Notes: a model not told the origin generated them from the letters alone. 64,000 nucleotides of DNA from Edaphobacter sp. 4G125 (GCF_014274685.1 NZ_CP060393.1:3655501-3719500); one strand, 5' to 3'. Positions 1 through 8,130 are shown, counted from the first letter of the stretch. Program-made: numbers and translations.

Positions 1-600
1 CTCGCGCGAGAAACGACCCTGTTGCTGACGCAGGTCGCCTTCCGCCCGACTGGCGGCGGTCTGCTGCTCCATCTGGACCTGCACTCCCGAATCCTCAGGA
101 CGCGAGTGCTGATGCACCGCGCTATGCGCCCGGCTAACGAGCGACTGGGGCAAAATATTGAAGGGAGAATCCTGCTGCGGCGCAGCCTTCGGAGCCAATC
201 CTGCAGCCATCAGAATCGCATCCAGCTCCCCCGTCCCGACAACCGCATCCACCTCGGGAATGTTCTTCTGGATCTCGTCGCGGTAGCGCTCCACCAGACA
301 TCCGGCAACAATCAGGCGCTTCGCCTTGCCCCCACTCGCCTGCTTGTGCTGCACCATCTCCAGGATCGTATTGACCGACTCCTGCTTGGCCGAATCGATG
401 AAGCTGCACGTATTGACGACTAGAATCTCGGCATCCTCAGCCTCTGCGGTCAGTTCCCCTCCAGCCGAGTGGAGCATGCCCATCATTACTTCGGAATCCA
501 CGAGGTTTTTGGGACAGCCGAGGGAGACAAAACCGATCTTCGGCCGCCTACTTTCAGGTTCCGCCGCAGGCAAGGGTTCGATGATTTCAGGGGATGCCAC
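1..600 (-). CDS. rimO: RimO, ribosomal protein S12 methylthiotransferase (partial, N-terminal 200 residues)
   Basis: The C-terminus lies outside the window. RimO is a radical-SAM enzyme that methylthiolates an aspartate of ribosomal protein S12, using two 4Fe-4S clusters. The visible part is the N-terminal MTTase domain: a SLGCPKN motif (Cys29), NTC (Cys65) and AGC (Cys101) supply the three cysteines of the auxiliary cluster, and the LGCPKNLVDSE segment is typical of RimO rather than MiaB. The radical-SAM CxxxCxxC is not yet reached. From about residue 122 comes a Gln/Ser/His-rich stretch that is longer than the usual linker. The start is GTG at 600, the first start codon after an in-frame TAG nine bases upstream, with AGAAGG just before it. 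Confidence 0.9.
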   Translation of the reverse strand, partial: MASPEIIEPLPAAEPESRRPKIGFVSLGCPKNLVDSEVMMGMLHSAGGELTAEAEDAEILVVNTCSFIDSAKQESVNTILEMVQHKQASGGKAKRLIVAGCLVERYRDEIQKNIPEVDAVVGTGELDAILMAAGLAPKAAPQQDSPFNILPQSLVSRAHSAVHQHSRPEDSGVQVQMEQQTAASRAEGDLRQQQGRFSRE

Positions 601-676
601 AGCCTTCTAGTTTACCAGAGAAATACTGAGAAATCGCCTCTCCTGGCCTATTCAGCCCATCCTCCGGCGCGAAGAG

Positions 677-734
677 AAAGAACAAACAAATTTGCCCATC
701 GATCTCGCGCGGAGGTGCGACATCGATGGGCAAA
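677..734 (-). terminator. Hairpin terminator downstream of the PEP-CTERM gene
   Basis: A perfect 13-bp inverted repeat (691-703 with 722-734, arm TTTGCCCATCGAT) continues after one mismatch into four more pairs around an 8-base loop. On the minus strand it is followed by a T-rich tract (690-677). It lies 43 bases past the stop codon at 778, so it fits a rho-independent terminator. A smaller hairpin (GACCGG-AAAA-CCGGTC, 739-754) sits just before it. Confidence 0.65.
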
Positions 735-777
735 TCACGACCGGAAAACCGGTCATTCTGTACAAGCGTACCGTTAG

Positions 778-1332
778 TTAGGCTGTGAGGCGGCGCTTGA
801 GCGCTCCAGCAGCACCCACCAGCCCAGTGCCAAGAAGCAGTAGGGTCGAGGGCTCAGGAACCGCAGGTGTCAGAGCAGTGGCCTGGAAGGTCACAACGCC
901 AGCAGTGTTGGTCGTAAACAGCAGGGTAAAGTCGGTAGGATCATAGTTCGAATCAGCCGAAACAACCGTTCCCGTTCCCGTGCAGTTGTTGAATGAGCCA
1001 GCCAACTGGCAGGAGATGCTGTTGAGAGTGAGCGTCAGAAGCGAGCTGCCGCTGCCGAAGATCATCTCGGACGATCCGGAAACGTAGCTTGCATAGTTGA
1101 TCGGCGAAGTAATCGTACCTGCCTCACCCGGCGTAAGAAGGGTCGAAAAGTCACCCTGAAGCGTGTTTGCAGCGCCAACATTGATCGTGTTGGGGTTGAA
1201 GATCAACTCAGATCCCGTATCCTGAACGGACTGTCCAGTTACCGAAAACTGACCGCTGATCGGGGTAGCATGCAGGGCCGGCGCAATCGCGAGGGCCGAA
1301 AGTACAACCAGGGAAGACATTAGCTTCTTCAC
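778..1332 (-). CDS. PEP-CTERM sorting-domain protein
   Basis: This 184-residue exported protein has an N-terminal signal peptide (MKK start, hydrophobic residues about 5-20, ATP cleavage region) and a C-terminal PEP-CTERM tripartite signal: VPEPST, a hydrophobic helix rich in Leu/Gly, then the basic tail KRRLT. Such tails are recognised by exosortase/XrtA-type membrane transpeptidases and sent to the cell surface or matrix. The middle is Ser/Thr/Asn-rich, with two Cys that may form a disulfide, and has no recognised domain. The start is GTG at 1332 with AAGGAG eight bases upstream. No exosortase or EpsH gene is present in this window, so the processing enzyme must be encoded elsewhere. Confidence 0.85.
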   Translation of the reverse strand: MKKLMSSLVVLSALAIAPALHATPISGQFSVTGQSVQDTGSELIFNPNTINVGAANTLQGDFSTLLTPGEAGTITSPINYASYVSGSSEMIFGSGSSLLTLTLNSISCQLAGSFNNCTGTGTVVSADSNYDPTDFTLLFTTNTAGVVTFQATALTPAVPEPSTLLLLGTGLVGAAGALKRRLTA

Positions 1333-1849
1333 TGAAGAAACTCCTTATAAAAAAACGAGAAATTAGTTCGCGCAGCAACCTTTCAGTCGCTGGTAAGTAG
1401 TAGATGACACTAAAGTTGTATTGCCTAGTCAGAAAGATTTTTCTGGATGATGTGCATAAATTTGCATATGTGAATTTATCCAGTCGTCGCACAAAGATAC
1501 GCCGCAGCGCACTCCCAGAATTCATCAGGAAAAAAAATTGAACTATGCAAATATTTGCATCTTAAACAATCAAATACGGGCGATTATCGCTCCAAATCAA
1601 CGCTCTAAAGAAGAGATGACTCTCCTCGAAAATCATGCAGTTCCGAAAAGAGGCTCGGTTTTGTTTTTATTGATGACAATACACTTCAATGTAATCAAGA
1701 GATCTCTCCCTCTCTGATCTGCTTCTCTCCTCTTTTCTATCGCTGGCTCACCTCTGCCACACTCGTGTACATTTATCTCCGCGTAGACAGGAAGCGTTTT
1801 GTCTGCCTGATTGCTTCAAAGATCGAACTAACTCTCCAGGAGGAGATCC
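1333..1849. other. Divergent intergenic region, AT-rich
   Basis: This 517-base AT-rich stretch separates the divergent PEP-CTERM and Gfo/Idh genes and holds no credible ORF. It should carry both promoters, but no -10/-35 pair is convincing. It contains a 16-bp palindrome at 1545-1560 and a related half-site near 1453-1468, listed separately. Confidence 0.5.
1545..1560. promoter_or_regulatory. 16-bp palindrome, candidate operator
   Basis: ATGCAAATATTTGCAT is a perfect palindrome in the divergent promoter region. A similar segment, TGCATAAATTTGCATA, lies at 1453-1468, about 90 bases away. Paired AT-rich palindromes between divergent genes fit a dimeric repressor or activator. No regulator gene is adjacent, so the binding protein is unknown. 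Confidence 0.3.
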
Positions 1850-3169
1850 GTGATTACCCGACGCGAATTTCTTGATACTGCCGCCGTCGCTGCAGCAGGC
1901 GTAGTTGTAACTTCAAGCGCAAAGAGCTATGCACGAATCATTGGCGCGAATGATCGCGTCAACTTCGCCATCATCGGCCTCAACAGCCGCGCTTACGCGC
2001 ATCTCTCCTCTTTGAAGGCAAATCAGAAGGATGCGCAGGTCACCCACGTCTGTGACGTCGATACGCCCATTCTCGAGAAATTTGCGGCCAAAACGGAAAC
2101 CACCATGGGATCCAAGCCCGTTGCCGAAAAAGACTTTCGCAAGGTGCTCGCCTCCAATGACGTCGATGCGATCACCATCGCTACGCCTGACCATTGGCAT
2201 GCTCCAATGGCCATCGCCGGACTCGAAGCGGGCAAGCACGTCTACGTGGAAAAGCCCTGCAGCCACAATCCCGCTGAAGGCGCCATGCTCGTTGCCGCTC
2301 GCGACAAATATAAGAAGCTGGTCCAGATGGGAAGCCAGCAGCGCTCCTCACCCCACACCATCGAAGTTGCGCAAAAGGTGAAGGAGGGCCTCATCGGCCG
2401 TCCCTACTACGCCAAGGCTTGGTACAGCAACACCCGCAAATCGATCGGAGAAGGTAAGGTAATTCCCGTCCCCGCCACGCTCGATTGGGACCTCTGGCAA
2501 GGACCCGCGCCGCGCAAGCCCTATAAAGATAACTACCATCCTTACAATTGGCACTGGTTCTGGCACTGGGGCACCGGTGAAACGCTCAACAACGGGACAC
2601 ACGAGATCGATGTCTGCCGCTGGATCCTTGATGCTGGCTATCCCAAACACATCGCTGCCAGTGGCGGTCGCTATCACTTCAAAGATGACTGGCAGTTCTA
2701 TGACACCCTCATCACCGAATTCAACTACGAAGACAAGATGATCTCCTGGGAAGGCAAATGCTGCCAGGGAATGAAGTTCTACAACCGCGACCGCGGTTCT
2801 GCCATCATGGGAACCACCGGGACTGTCGTCGTCGATCGTGGTGGATACGAAATCTACGATCTCAAGGGCACCAGGACAAGCGAATTCAAAGCCGAAAAAT
2901 CCTCTGCCTCAGCCGATCTCGTCGGTGCAGATTCCATGACGGACCTGCACTTCGCTAACTTCATCGCTGGAATCCGGACGGGCGAAAAGCTCAATGCTCC
3001 CATTGAGGTTGGGAACGTTGCTGTCACAATGCTGCAGCTCTCCAACGTCGCCTGGAAGCTCGGTCGCGGCCTCCACACAGATCAAACCAACGGAAAAGTC
3101 CTCAACGACCCCGAAGCCATGAAGTACTGGGACCGTGAATATGAGAAGGGATGGGCGCCGAAAGTTTAG
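1850..3169 (+). CDS. TAT-exported Gfo/Idh/MocA family oxidoreductase
   Basis: This is a 439-residue NAD(P)-dependent sugar/inositol dehydrogenase-type protein. The N-terminus has a twin-arginine signal (TRREFLDTAA, residues 3-12, then an Ala/Val core), so the folded protein with its cofactor is probably exported. The Rossmann part starts near residue 36 (VNFAIIGLNSRAY). The hallmark EKPCSHN segment (about residues 134-140) holds the conserved Lys of the EKP motif. A conserved W/H/N-rich block follows (HPYNWHWFWHWGTGE, about 230-244), typical of this secreted subgroup. The substrate cannot be read from the sequence; periplasmic sugar oxidation or glycan processing is likely. The start is GTG at 1850 with AGGAGGAG six bases before. 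It appears monocistronic. Confidence 0.85.
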   Translation: MITRREFLDTAAVAAAGVVVTSSAKSYARIIGANDRVNFAIIGLNSRAYAHLSSLKANQKDAQVTHVCDVDTPILEKFAAKTETTMGSKPVAEKDFRKVLASNDVDAITIATPDHWHAPMAIAGLEAGKHVYVEKPCSHNPAEGAMLVAARDKYKKLVQMGSQQRSSPHTIEVAQKVKEGLIGRPYYAKAWYSNTRKSIGEGKVIPVPATLDWDLWQGPAPRKPYKDNYHPYNWHWFWHWGTGETLNNGTHEIDVCRWILDAGYPKHIAASGGRYHFKDDWQFYDTLITEFNYEDKMISWEGKCCQGMKFYNRDRGSAIMGTTGTVVVDRGGYEIYDLKGTRTSEFKAEKSSASADLVGADSMTDLHFANFIAGIRTGEKLNAPIEVGNVAVTMLQLSNVAWKLGRGLHTDQTNGKVLNDPEAMKYWDREYEKGWAPKV

Positions 3170-3188
3170 TTTCATGCTCCCTCGAGAA

Positions 3189-3240
3189 GTGTCATCCTGA
3201 GCGAAGCTCCCATAGGGGCGCAATCGAAGGATCTGTGGTT
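3189..3240. repeat. Dispersed intergenic repeat, copy 1
   Basis: This is a copy of a 45-53 base element that begins GTGTCATCCTGAGCG and ends with TCGAAGGATCTG(C/T)GGTT. It starts 20 bases after the dehydrogenase stop codon. Copies 2 and 3 are at 4101-4153 and 4877-4921. The ends are conserved while the centre varies. The ATCCT/AGGAT ends are inverted and may form a weak hairpin. Confidence 0.75.
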
Positions 3241-3342
3241 CAATTCCAATAAAGCTGCTCTCTACGAGCAGCTTTTTCTTTTTAAAACTTCGAGTGCACA
3301 AATCGGAGTGTCCTGGCATCTTCGTTCAAAGAGAGTAATCAT

Positions 3343-4050
3343 ATGGACCTCACAGAAAAGCTCGCCTCTCTCGATTGGCCAGCGATCACCGCTCACCTCA
3401 ACGAACATGGCTTCGCCACCATCGGGCCTCTTCTTTCACCATCGCAGTGCACAGAGCTCACCACAGGTTATGATCACGCTAGCCAGTTTCGTAGCCGCGT
3501 GGTGATGGCGAAACACGGCTTCGGCCGCGGAGAGTATCAGTACTACGCCTATCCTCTCCCTGAGCTCATCCAAACACTTCGCACAAACCTCTACCCGTCT
3601 CTGGCCCAGATCGCGAATCAGTGGAATCTCTCGCTCAATCAACCCGCGCACTTCCCCTCGCAACACAGTGAATTTCTCAAACTCTGCCATCAGGCGGGCC
3701 AGAATCGTCCAACTCCGCTGCTGCTCAAATATCAACAAGACGATTACAACTGTCTCCATCAGGATCTCTATGGTGAACTCGTCTTCCCTCTCCAGGTCGC
3801 CTTTCTCCTCAGCGAGCCTGGACGCAACTTCACGGGAGGAGAGTTTGTCCTGACAGAACAACGCCCGCGCATGCAATCCCGGGCCTCGGTCGTTCCTCTC
3901 CGTCAGGGCGAGGCCGTGATATTCGCCGTCAATCACCGGCCCCAACGCGGCGCCCGCGGCACATATCGCGTTACCCTGCGCCACGGCGTCAGTACCATCC
4001 GCTCAGGACATCGCTTCACCCTCGGAGTCATCTTCCACGACGCACAATGA
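3343..4050 (+). CDS. 2OG-Fe(II) oxygenase, Oxygenase-NA (DUF2086) family
   Basis: This 235-residue protein resembles the Oxygenase-NA family of Fe(II)/2-oxoglutarate dioxygenases, which is linked to oxidative demethylation of damaged nucleic acid. The iron site is visible as HQD (His139, Asp141), with the distal His in RHGVS near residue 213 and a 2-oxoglutarate-binding Arg in the following RSGHRFTLG segment. The block LLSEPGRNFTGGEFVLTEQR (about 158-177) is strongly family-like. It sits directly upstream of alkB, 141 bases apart on the same strand, which supports a DNA/RNA repair role, although a repeat copy lies between the two. The start is ATG at 3343, with GAGAG upstream. Confidence 0.82.
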   Translation: MDLTEKLASLDWPAITAHLNEHGFATIGPLLSPSQCTELTTGYDHASQFRSRVVMAKHGFGRGEYQYYAYPLPELIQTLRTNLYPSLAQIANQWNLSLNQPAHFPSQHSEFLKLCHQAGQNRPTPLLLKYQQDDYNCLHQDLYGELVFPLQVAFLLSEPGRNFTGGEFVLTEQRPRMQSRASVVPLRQGEAVIFAVNHRPQRGARGTYRVTLRHGVSTIRSGHRFTLGVIFHDAQ

Positions 4051-4100
4051 ATCGCAGGACAGCGTCGCCTCACTCAAACTGTCACTAAGATTAATAAAAA

Positions 4101-4153
4101 GTGTCATCCTGAGCGAAGCGAACGAAGGGAGCACAGTCGAAGGATCTGCGGTT
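4101..4153. repeat. Dispersed intergenic repeat, copy 2
   Basis: This is the second copy of the GTGTCATCCTGAGCG...GTCGAAGGATCTGCGGTT element, lying between the two oxygenase genes. Its centre contains GAAGCGAACGAAGGGAGC, unlike the other copies. Confidence 0.75.
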
Positions 4154-4191
4154 TATCTCTCACAACTATTTCACCAAAGTCAAATTTCCCT

Positions 4192-4842
4192 ATGCCGCTA
4201 AACCTCTTCCACGAACCGCCTGAACCCTCCATCGAACCACTCGTCGACGGAGTTGCCCTCCTCCGTGCCTTCTGTCGCGACGATGCCCCTATACTCCTTG
4301 ATTCCATCACCAACGTCGCCAGCGCCTCACCCTTCCGCCAGATGGTCGTTCCCAGCGGCCACACCATGTCCGTCGGCATGACCAACTGTGGCGACCTGGG
4401 GTGGACCACAGATCGTACTGGCTACCGCTACACAGCGCACGATCCTGTGACGGGAAAACCGTGGCCACCTATGCCTTCTGCACTTCTCGATCTCGCCCAA
4501 CGCGCTGCTAATGCAGCGGGCTTCCCCACTTTCACGTCAAATGCCTGTCTCATCAACCAGTACGCCATCGGCGCCCGGCTCTCTCTCCATCAGGACAAGA
4601 ACGAACAGGACTACACCCACCCCATCGTCTCGGTTTCGCTCGGTCTACCCGCGACCTTTCTCCTAGGCACCCTTCACCGTTCCGACACTCCCCGCAGAAT
4701 CCGCATTGAACATGGCGATGTCCTCGTCTGGGGAGGCCCAGCCCGCCTTATCTACCACGGAGTCGCTCCCATCACTGCTGGCGAACACCCTCTTACCGGC
4801 CCCTTCCGCATTAATCTCACCTTCCGCCGCGTCGCAATCTGA
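4192..4842 (+). CDS. alkB: AlkB, DNA oxidative demethylase
   Basis: This is an Fe(II)/2-oxoglutarate dioxygenase that removes methyl groups from 1-methyladenine and 3-methylcytosine in DNA or RNA by oxidation. It has 216 residues, the same length as E. coli AlkB. Iron ligands are His133 and Asp135 in LHQDKNE and His189 in YHGV. The 2-oxoglutarate Arg pair sits at the C-terminus (Arg206 and Arg212 in RINLTFRR). The NxYxxGxxLxLHQD signature is intact, so the enzyme should be active. The start is ATG at 4192; no strong ribosome site is visible. It probably works alongside the Oxygenase-NA protein just upstream. No ada gene or regulator is adjacent. Confidence 0.93.
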   Translation: MPLNLFHEPPEPSIEPLVDGVALLRAFCRDDAPILLDSITNVASASPFRQMVVPSGHTMSVGMTNCGDLGWTTDRTGYRYTAHDPVTGKPWPPMPSALLDLAQRAANAAGFPTFTSNACLINQYAIGARLSLHQDKNEQDYTHPIVSVSLGLPATFLLGTLHRSDTPRRIRIEHGDVLVWGGPARLIYHGVAPITAGEHPLTGPFRINLTFRRVAI

Positions 4843-4876
4843 ATATCACCTCTCGCAGCACACTTCACCCATAAAA

Positions 4877-4921
4877 GTGTCATCCTGAGCGGGCCGCAGG
4901 CAGGTCGAAGGATCTGCGGTT
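4877..4921. repeat. Dispersed intergenic repeat, copy 3
   Basis: This is the third and shortest copy (45 bases) of the GTGTCATCCTGAGCG...GTCGAAGGATCTGCGGTT element, 34 bases after the alkB stop codon. Its centre is reduced to GGCCGCAGGCAG. Confidence 0.75.
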
Positions 4922-5038
4922 CCAAACAGACATGACTCCCTTCCACACCCCCCCACCCCCGCAGTCTCTTCCTCGCGTCCATCAGATTTCCACACCTCTC
5001 TTCTTGACACCTCTTGTTATCCTTAAATTAAGGAAGAA

Positions 5039-5068
5039 GCCCGGCTACCCGCCGGGCCTTATACTTTT
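5039..5068 (+). terminator. Terminator-like hairpin upstream of cinA
   Basis: GCCCGGC-TACCC-GCCGGGC forms a 7-bp GC-only stem followed by CTTATACTTTT. It could end the alkB transcript, though it lies about 200 bases after that gene, or act in the leader of cinA. Confidence 0.45.
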
Positions 5069-5223
5069 AAGACCGACGGAAGCCGGATTAAGATCCGAAC
5101 CTAAGTCAAATTTTTAGAATACTTTGCATACTTTTGACGGGGGGAGGGGTATCTGGAGACCGACCCGGTGAAAGCCAACCGGCAATGCTGCCAGTAGGTC
5201 AATCCAGAGAAGAAGATCGCACG

Positions 5224-6477
5224 ATGCAAGCAGAGATCATCGCAGCCGGCTCCGAGATGTTGACGCCGCACCGCCAAGACACCAACTCCCTCTACCTCAC
5301 CGCTCAGCTCAATGATCTTGGCGTCGAGGTCGCCTTCAAAACCATCGTCGGCGACAATCTCGACCATCTCATCGGAGCTGCCCGAACTGCATTCTCGCGA
5401 GCCGATATCATCATTTTCTCCGGCGGCCTCGGCCCTACCGAAGACGATCTGACTCGCGAAGCCGTCGCTGCGACTCTCAATCTTCCAATTCAACGCGACC
5501 CCATAATTCTCACCGCCCTCTATAAACGCTTCGCCGCGCGACAGATGGTCATGCCTCCCAACAACGCCAAGCAGGCCGACGTAATTGAAGGCGCAACCAT
5601 CCTCGCCAATCCCGTCGGCAGTGCCCCGGGACAGCTTCTGGATACCGTCGTCGACGGTTACCGCAAGATCATCATCCTTCTGCCCGGGCCTCCGCGAGAG
5701 CTGAAGGCCCTCTTCGAAGAGGTCGTAAAACCAATCCTCACGACCACTCTTCCGACTCGTCATATCGCCCACCGCATCCTGCGAATGCCGCTCATCCCGG
5801 AGTCGCAGGTCGACGCCCGAACCTCGCCCATCTATCGCGAGTACACCGACATCCAGACCACGATCCTCGCGGGCCACGGCGAGATTCAGTTGCACTTCAC
5901 CTCAAGCAAAACAACCCTGATCGAAGCCCAGGCCCGTGTAGACGAGCTCACCAGCCGAATCGAAACCGAGATGCAGGACGCCATCTTCTCCTCCCAGGGT
6001 GAAAGCCTGGAAGAAGTTGTCCTGCTCATGCTCGAGATGCGCCACCTCACGCTGGCCGCTGCCGAAAGCTGTACCGGCGGCCTGCTCGCACAGCGCCTGA
6101 CAGCGATTCCAAACAGCTCTCGCTCCTTCGTAGGAGGAGCCGTTGTCTACACTCCAGAAATGAAGACTCGCTTCGCCGACGTTCCCTCCGAGATGATCGA
6201 AGCGCATGGAACCGTCAGCCCGGAAGTGGCCCGGGCTCTCGCGGAAGGAATACGCAATCGCACTGGAGCCGCACTCGGCATCTCGATTACCGGCATCGCT
6301 GGTCCCACGCCCGGTACAGGTCCCGATGCGGAAAAACCCATCGGCCGCATCTACATCGGTCTTGCAGATGACCGCGAGACAAAGGTCAACGAGCTCAACC
6401 TCATGGGCGATCGTGACATGATCCGCTGGTGGGCGTCCCAACATGCGTTAGAGATGGTTCGGCAATCGCTGCTCTGA
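5224..6477 (+). CDS. cinA: CinA family protein, nicotinamide-nucleotide amidohydrolase
   Basis: This 417-residue two-domain protein has an N-terminal MoCF-like (COG1058) domain associated with ADP-ribose pyrophosphatase activity and a C-terminal PncC-type NMN amidohydrolase domain used in pyridine-nucleotide salvage. GGLGPTEDDLTREA (about residues 71-84) and LLPGPPRE mark the N-domain. The C-domain carries LAAAESCTGGLLAQRLT (about 278-294, with the Ser/Cys region of PncC) and ISITGIAGP. The start is taken at ATG 5224 (MQAEIIAAGSEM), which matches the family N-terminus and has AGAAGAAG upstream. An upstream in-frame GTG would add 30 residues unlike the family. It heads the cinA-plsY-gpsA-ftsY run. 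Confidence 0.92.
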   Translation: MQAEIIAAGSEMLTPHRQDTNSLYLTAQLNDLGVEVAFKTIVGDNLDHLIGAARTAFSRADIIIFSGGLGPTEDDLTREAVAATLNLPIQRDPIILTALYKRFAARQMVMPPNNAKQADVIEGATILANPVGSAPGQLLDTVVDGYRKIIILLPGPPRELKALFEEVVKPILTTTLPTRHIAHRILRMPLIPESQVDARTSPIYREYTDIQTTILAGHGEIQLHFTSSKTTLIEAQARVDELTSRIETEMQDAIFSSQGESLEEVVLLMLEMRHLTLAAAESCTGGLLAQRLTAIPNSSRSFVGGAVVYTPEMKTRFADVPSEMIEAHGTVSPEVARALAEGIRNRTGAALGISITGIAGPTPGTGPDAEKPIGRIYIGLADDRETKVNELNLMGDRDMIRWWASQHALEMVRQSLL

Positions 6478-6505
6478 AACTTGATAGACTCACAACCGGA
6501 TACCC

Positions 6506-7135
6506 ATGACTCCCTGGCTGATCTCCATTCCGCTCGCTTATCTGCTTGGATCGATTCCCTTCGGCTATCTTCTCGTGCGGTTCTTCCGCCACGAAGACAT
6601 CCGCACCACCGGCAGCGGCAATATCGGAGCCACGAACGTCGCTCGCTCAGGAGCCAAAGGGCTGGGAATCCTAACGCTCATTCTCGACGCGTTGAAAGGA
6701 TATTTCGCCGTAGTGCTGGCGCAACATCTCGCCGCACGCTATGGCTCTCCGCGAGCCTATGACATCGCCGTCGCCGCTGCCGTCGCCGTAGTTCTCGGAC
6801 ACTGCTTCCCCGTCTGGCTAGGCTTCCGCGGAGGAAAAGGCGTTGCCACAGCTCTCGGAGTCTTCTTCGCGCTGGTTCCGTTGATAACCGTACTGTATCT
6901 GTTAGGAGTCTTCCTCATCATCGTGCTTCTTACGCGTTACGTCTCCCTGGCATCCATCGTCGCGGCTGCACTCTTCCCCGTCTTTGCTCTTCCTCACGCT
7001 CCAGCACGCACACCGGTGATCATCGCTGGCTATATCTTTATTCCGCTTCTCGTCATTCTGAAGCATTCTCAAAATATCCGCCGCCTTCTGTCTGGCACGG
7101 AACATCGCTTCGGATCGCGAAAGGTGGCAGCTTGA
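6506..7135 (+). CDS. plsY: PlsY, acyl-phosphate:glycerol-3-phosphate acyltransferase
   Basis: This is a 209-residue integral membrane enzyme that makes lysophosphatidic acid from acyl-phosphate and glycerol-3-phosphate, the first acylation of phospholipid synthesis. Three signature loops are present: GSIPFGYL near residues 12-19, GSGNIGATNVAR near 37-48, and GFRGGKGVATALG near 107-119. About five hydrophobic segments surround them. The last four bases (TTGA) overlap the TTG start of gpsA, so the substrate-producing dehydrogenase is translationally coupled. Confidence 0.95.
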   Translation: MTPWLISIPLAYLLGSIPFGYLLVRFFRHEDIRTTGSGNIGATNVARSGAKGLGILTLILDALKGYFAVVLAQHLAARYGSPRAYDIAVAAAVAVVLGHCFPVWLGFRGGKGVATALGVFFALVPLITVLYLLGVFLIIVLLTRYVSLASIVAAALFPVFALPHAPARTPVIIAGYIFIPLLVILKHSQNIRRLLSGTEHRFGSRKVAA

Positions 7136-8130
7136 GCCGTATAGCAATTCTTGGAGCAGGTGCCTGGGGCACAGCATTAGCAATCTCTCTCGCCCGACGT
7201 GGCGGACACCAGGTGTGCCTCTGGTCGCACTCTCCTTCAGTGGCAGAGCAACTGGGCGAAACAGGAGAAAACCTCGTATATCTTCCCGGTTTCATTCTGC
7301 CGATGGATGTTCGCGTAACCAACGATCTACTCGGCGCCATCTTTGAAGCTGACGTGATCCTCTGCGTGATGCCTTCTCAACATTTGCGCGGTATTCTCTC
7401 TCAAATTGCTCCTCTCCTTACAAAGAATCAGGCCATTGTCTCGGCCTCGAAGGGGATCGAAGAGACGACATTCCTTCGCATGTCCCAAGTGATCGCCGCC
7501 ATCACAGAGAATCCCTGTGCGGTGCTCTCTGGGCCTTCCTTCGCTCAGGAGGTCGCCACAGGCAGTCCGACCGCCATCGTCGCCGCCTCAAATGACATTC
7601 ATCTGGCACAAACCATTCAACATGAGTTTTCTTCGTCCGCCTTGCGCATCTACACCAACGACGATGTTGTGGGAGTCGAGCTGGGCGGCGCACTCAAAAA
7701 CGTCATCGCCCTGGCATCAGGTGTGGTGAAAGGCTTGAACCTGGGACACAACTCGTCTGCCGCTCTGATTACACGCGGCATCGCTGAGATCACGCGACTC
7801 TCTGTTGCCTGTGGTGGTCGCCGGCAAACATTGGCAGGACTTTCCGGAATCGGCGACCTGGTTCTCACCTGCACTGGAGAACTTTCCCGAAACCGGACGG
7901 TGGGAATCGAACTGGGCCGAGGACGACAACTTGATCAAATTCTTTCCAGTATGGGGGGAAAGGTCGCTGAAGGAGTCCGTTCCACAACTGCCGCTTTAGG
8001 CTTGGCAGCTCGCTATGGTATTGAAATGCCGATCACAGAACAGGTGGATGCCATTCTGCACCGGGGAAGGCAGCCCAGTGACGCCATACGAGATTTGATG
8101 TCTCGCCCCAGCCGCGACGAGCAGTCATAG
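7132..8130 (+). CDS. gpsA: GpsA, glycerol-3-phosphate dehydrogenase [NAD(P)+]
   Basis: This 332-residue cytosolic enzyme reduces dihydroxyacetone phosphate to sn-glycerol-3-phosphate, the substrate of PlsY. It has an N-terminal GAGAWGTALA dinucleotide fold (residues 7-16), SASKGIE near 104, GPSFAQEVA near 133, and the catalytic-Lys segment GGALKNVIALASG near 185. The length is normal. The start is TTG at 7132 inside the plsY stop codon (TTGA overlap). No other in-frame start fits the Rossmann motif spacing. A perfect 21-bp inverted repeat begins at the last base of its stop codon. Confidence 0.95.
   Translation: MSRIAILGAGAWGTALAISLARRGGHQVCLWSHSPSVAEQLGETGENLVYLPGFILPMDVRVTNDLLGAIFEADVILCVMPSQHLRGILSQIAPLLTKNQAIVSASKGIEETTFLRMSQVIAAITENPCAVLSGPSFAQEVATGSPTAIVAASNDIHLAQTIQHEFSSSALRIYTNDDVVGVELGGALKNVIALASGVVKGLNLGHNSSAALITRGIAEITRLSVACGGRRQTLAGLSGIGDLVLTCTGELSRNRTVGIELGRGRQLDQILSSMGGKVAEGVRSTTAALGLAARYGIEMPITEQVDAILHRGRQPSDAIRDLMSRPSRDEQS

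Larger units (their letters stand above)
4843..5223. other. Intergenic region between alkB and cinA
   Basis: This 381-base stretch has no credible gene. It holds repeat copy 3 (4877-4921), a C-rich run near 4945-4960, and a GC-rich hairpin with a following T-rich stretch (5039-5068). A TTGACA at 5004-5009 lacks a good -10 partner. Confidence 0.5.

Noticed and set aside
5004..5031. A possible sigma-70 promoter with TTGACA
   Set aside because: The best -10 candidate matches only three of six bases at an acceptable spacing.
5101..5895. A 264-residue minus-strand open frame opposite cinA
   Set aside because: It is the antisense shadow of a clear cinA gene and has no family-like motif or ribosome site.
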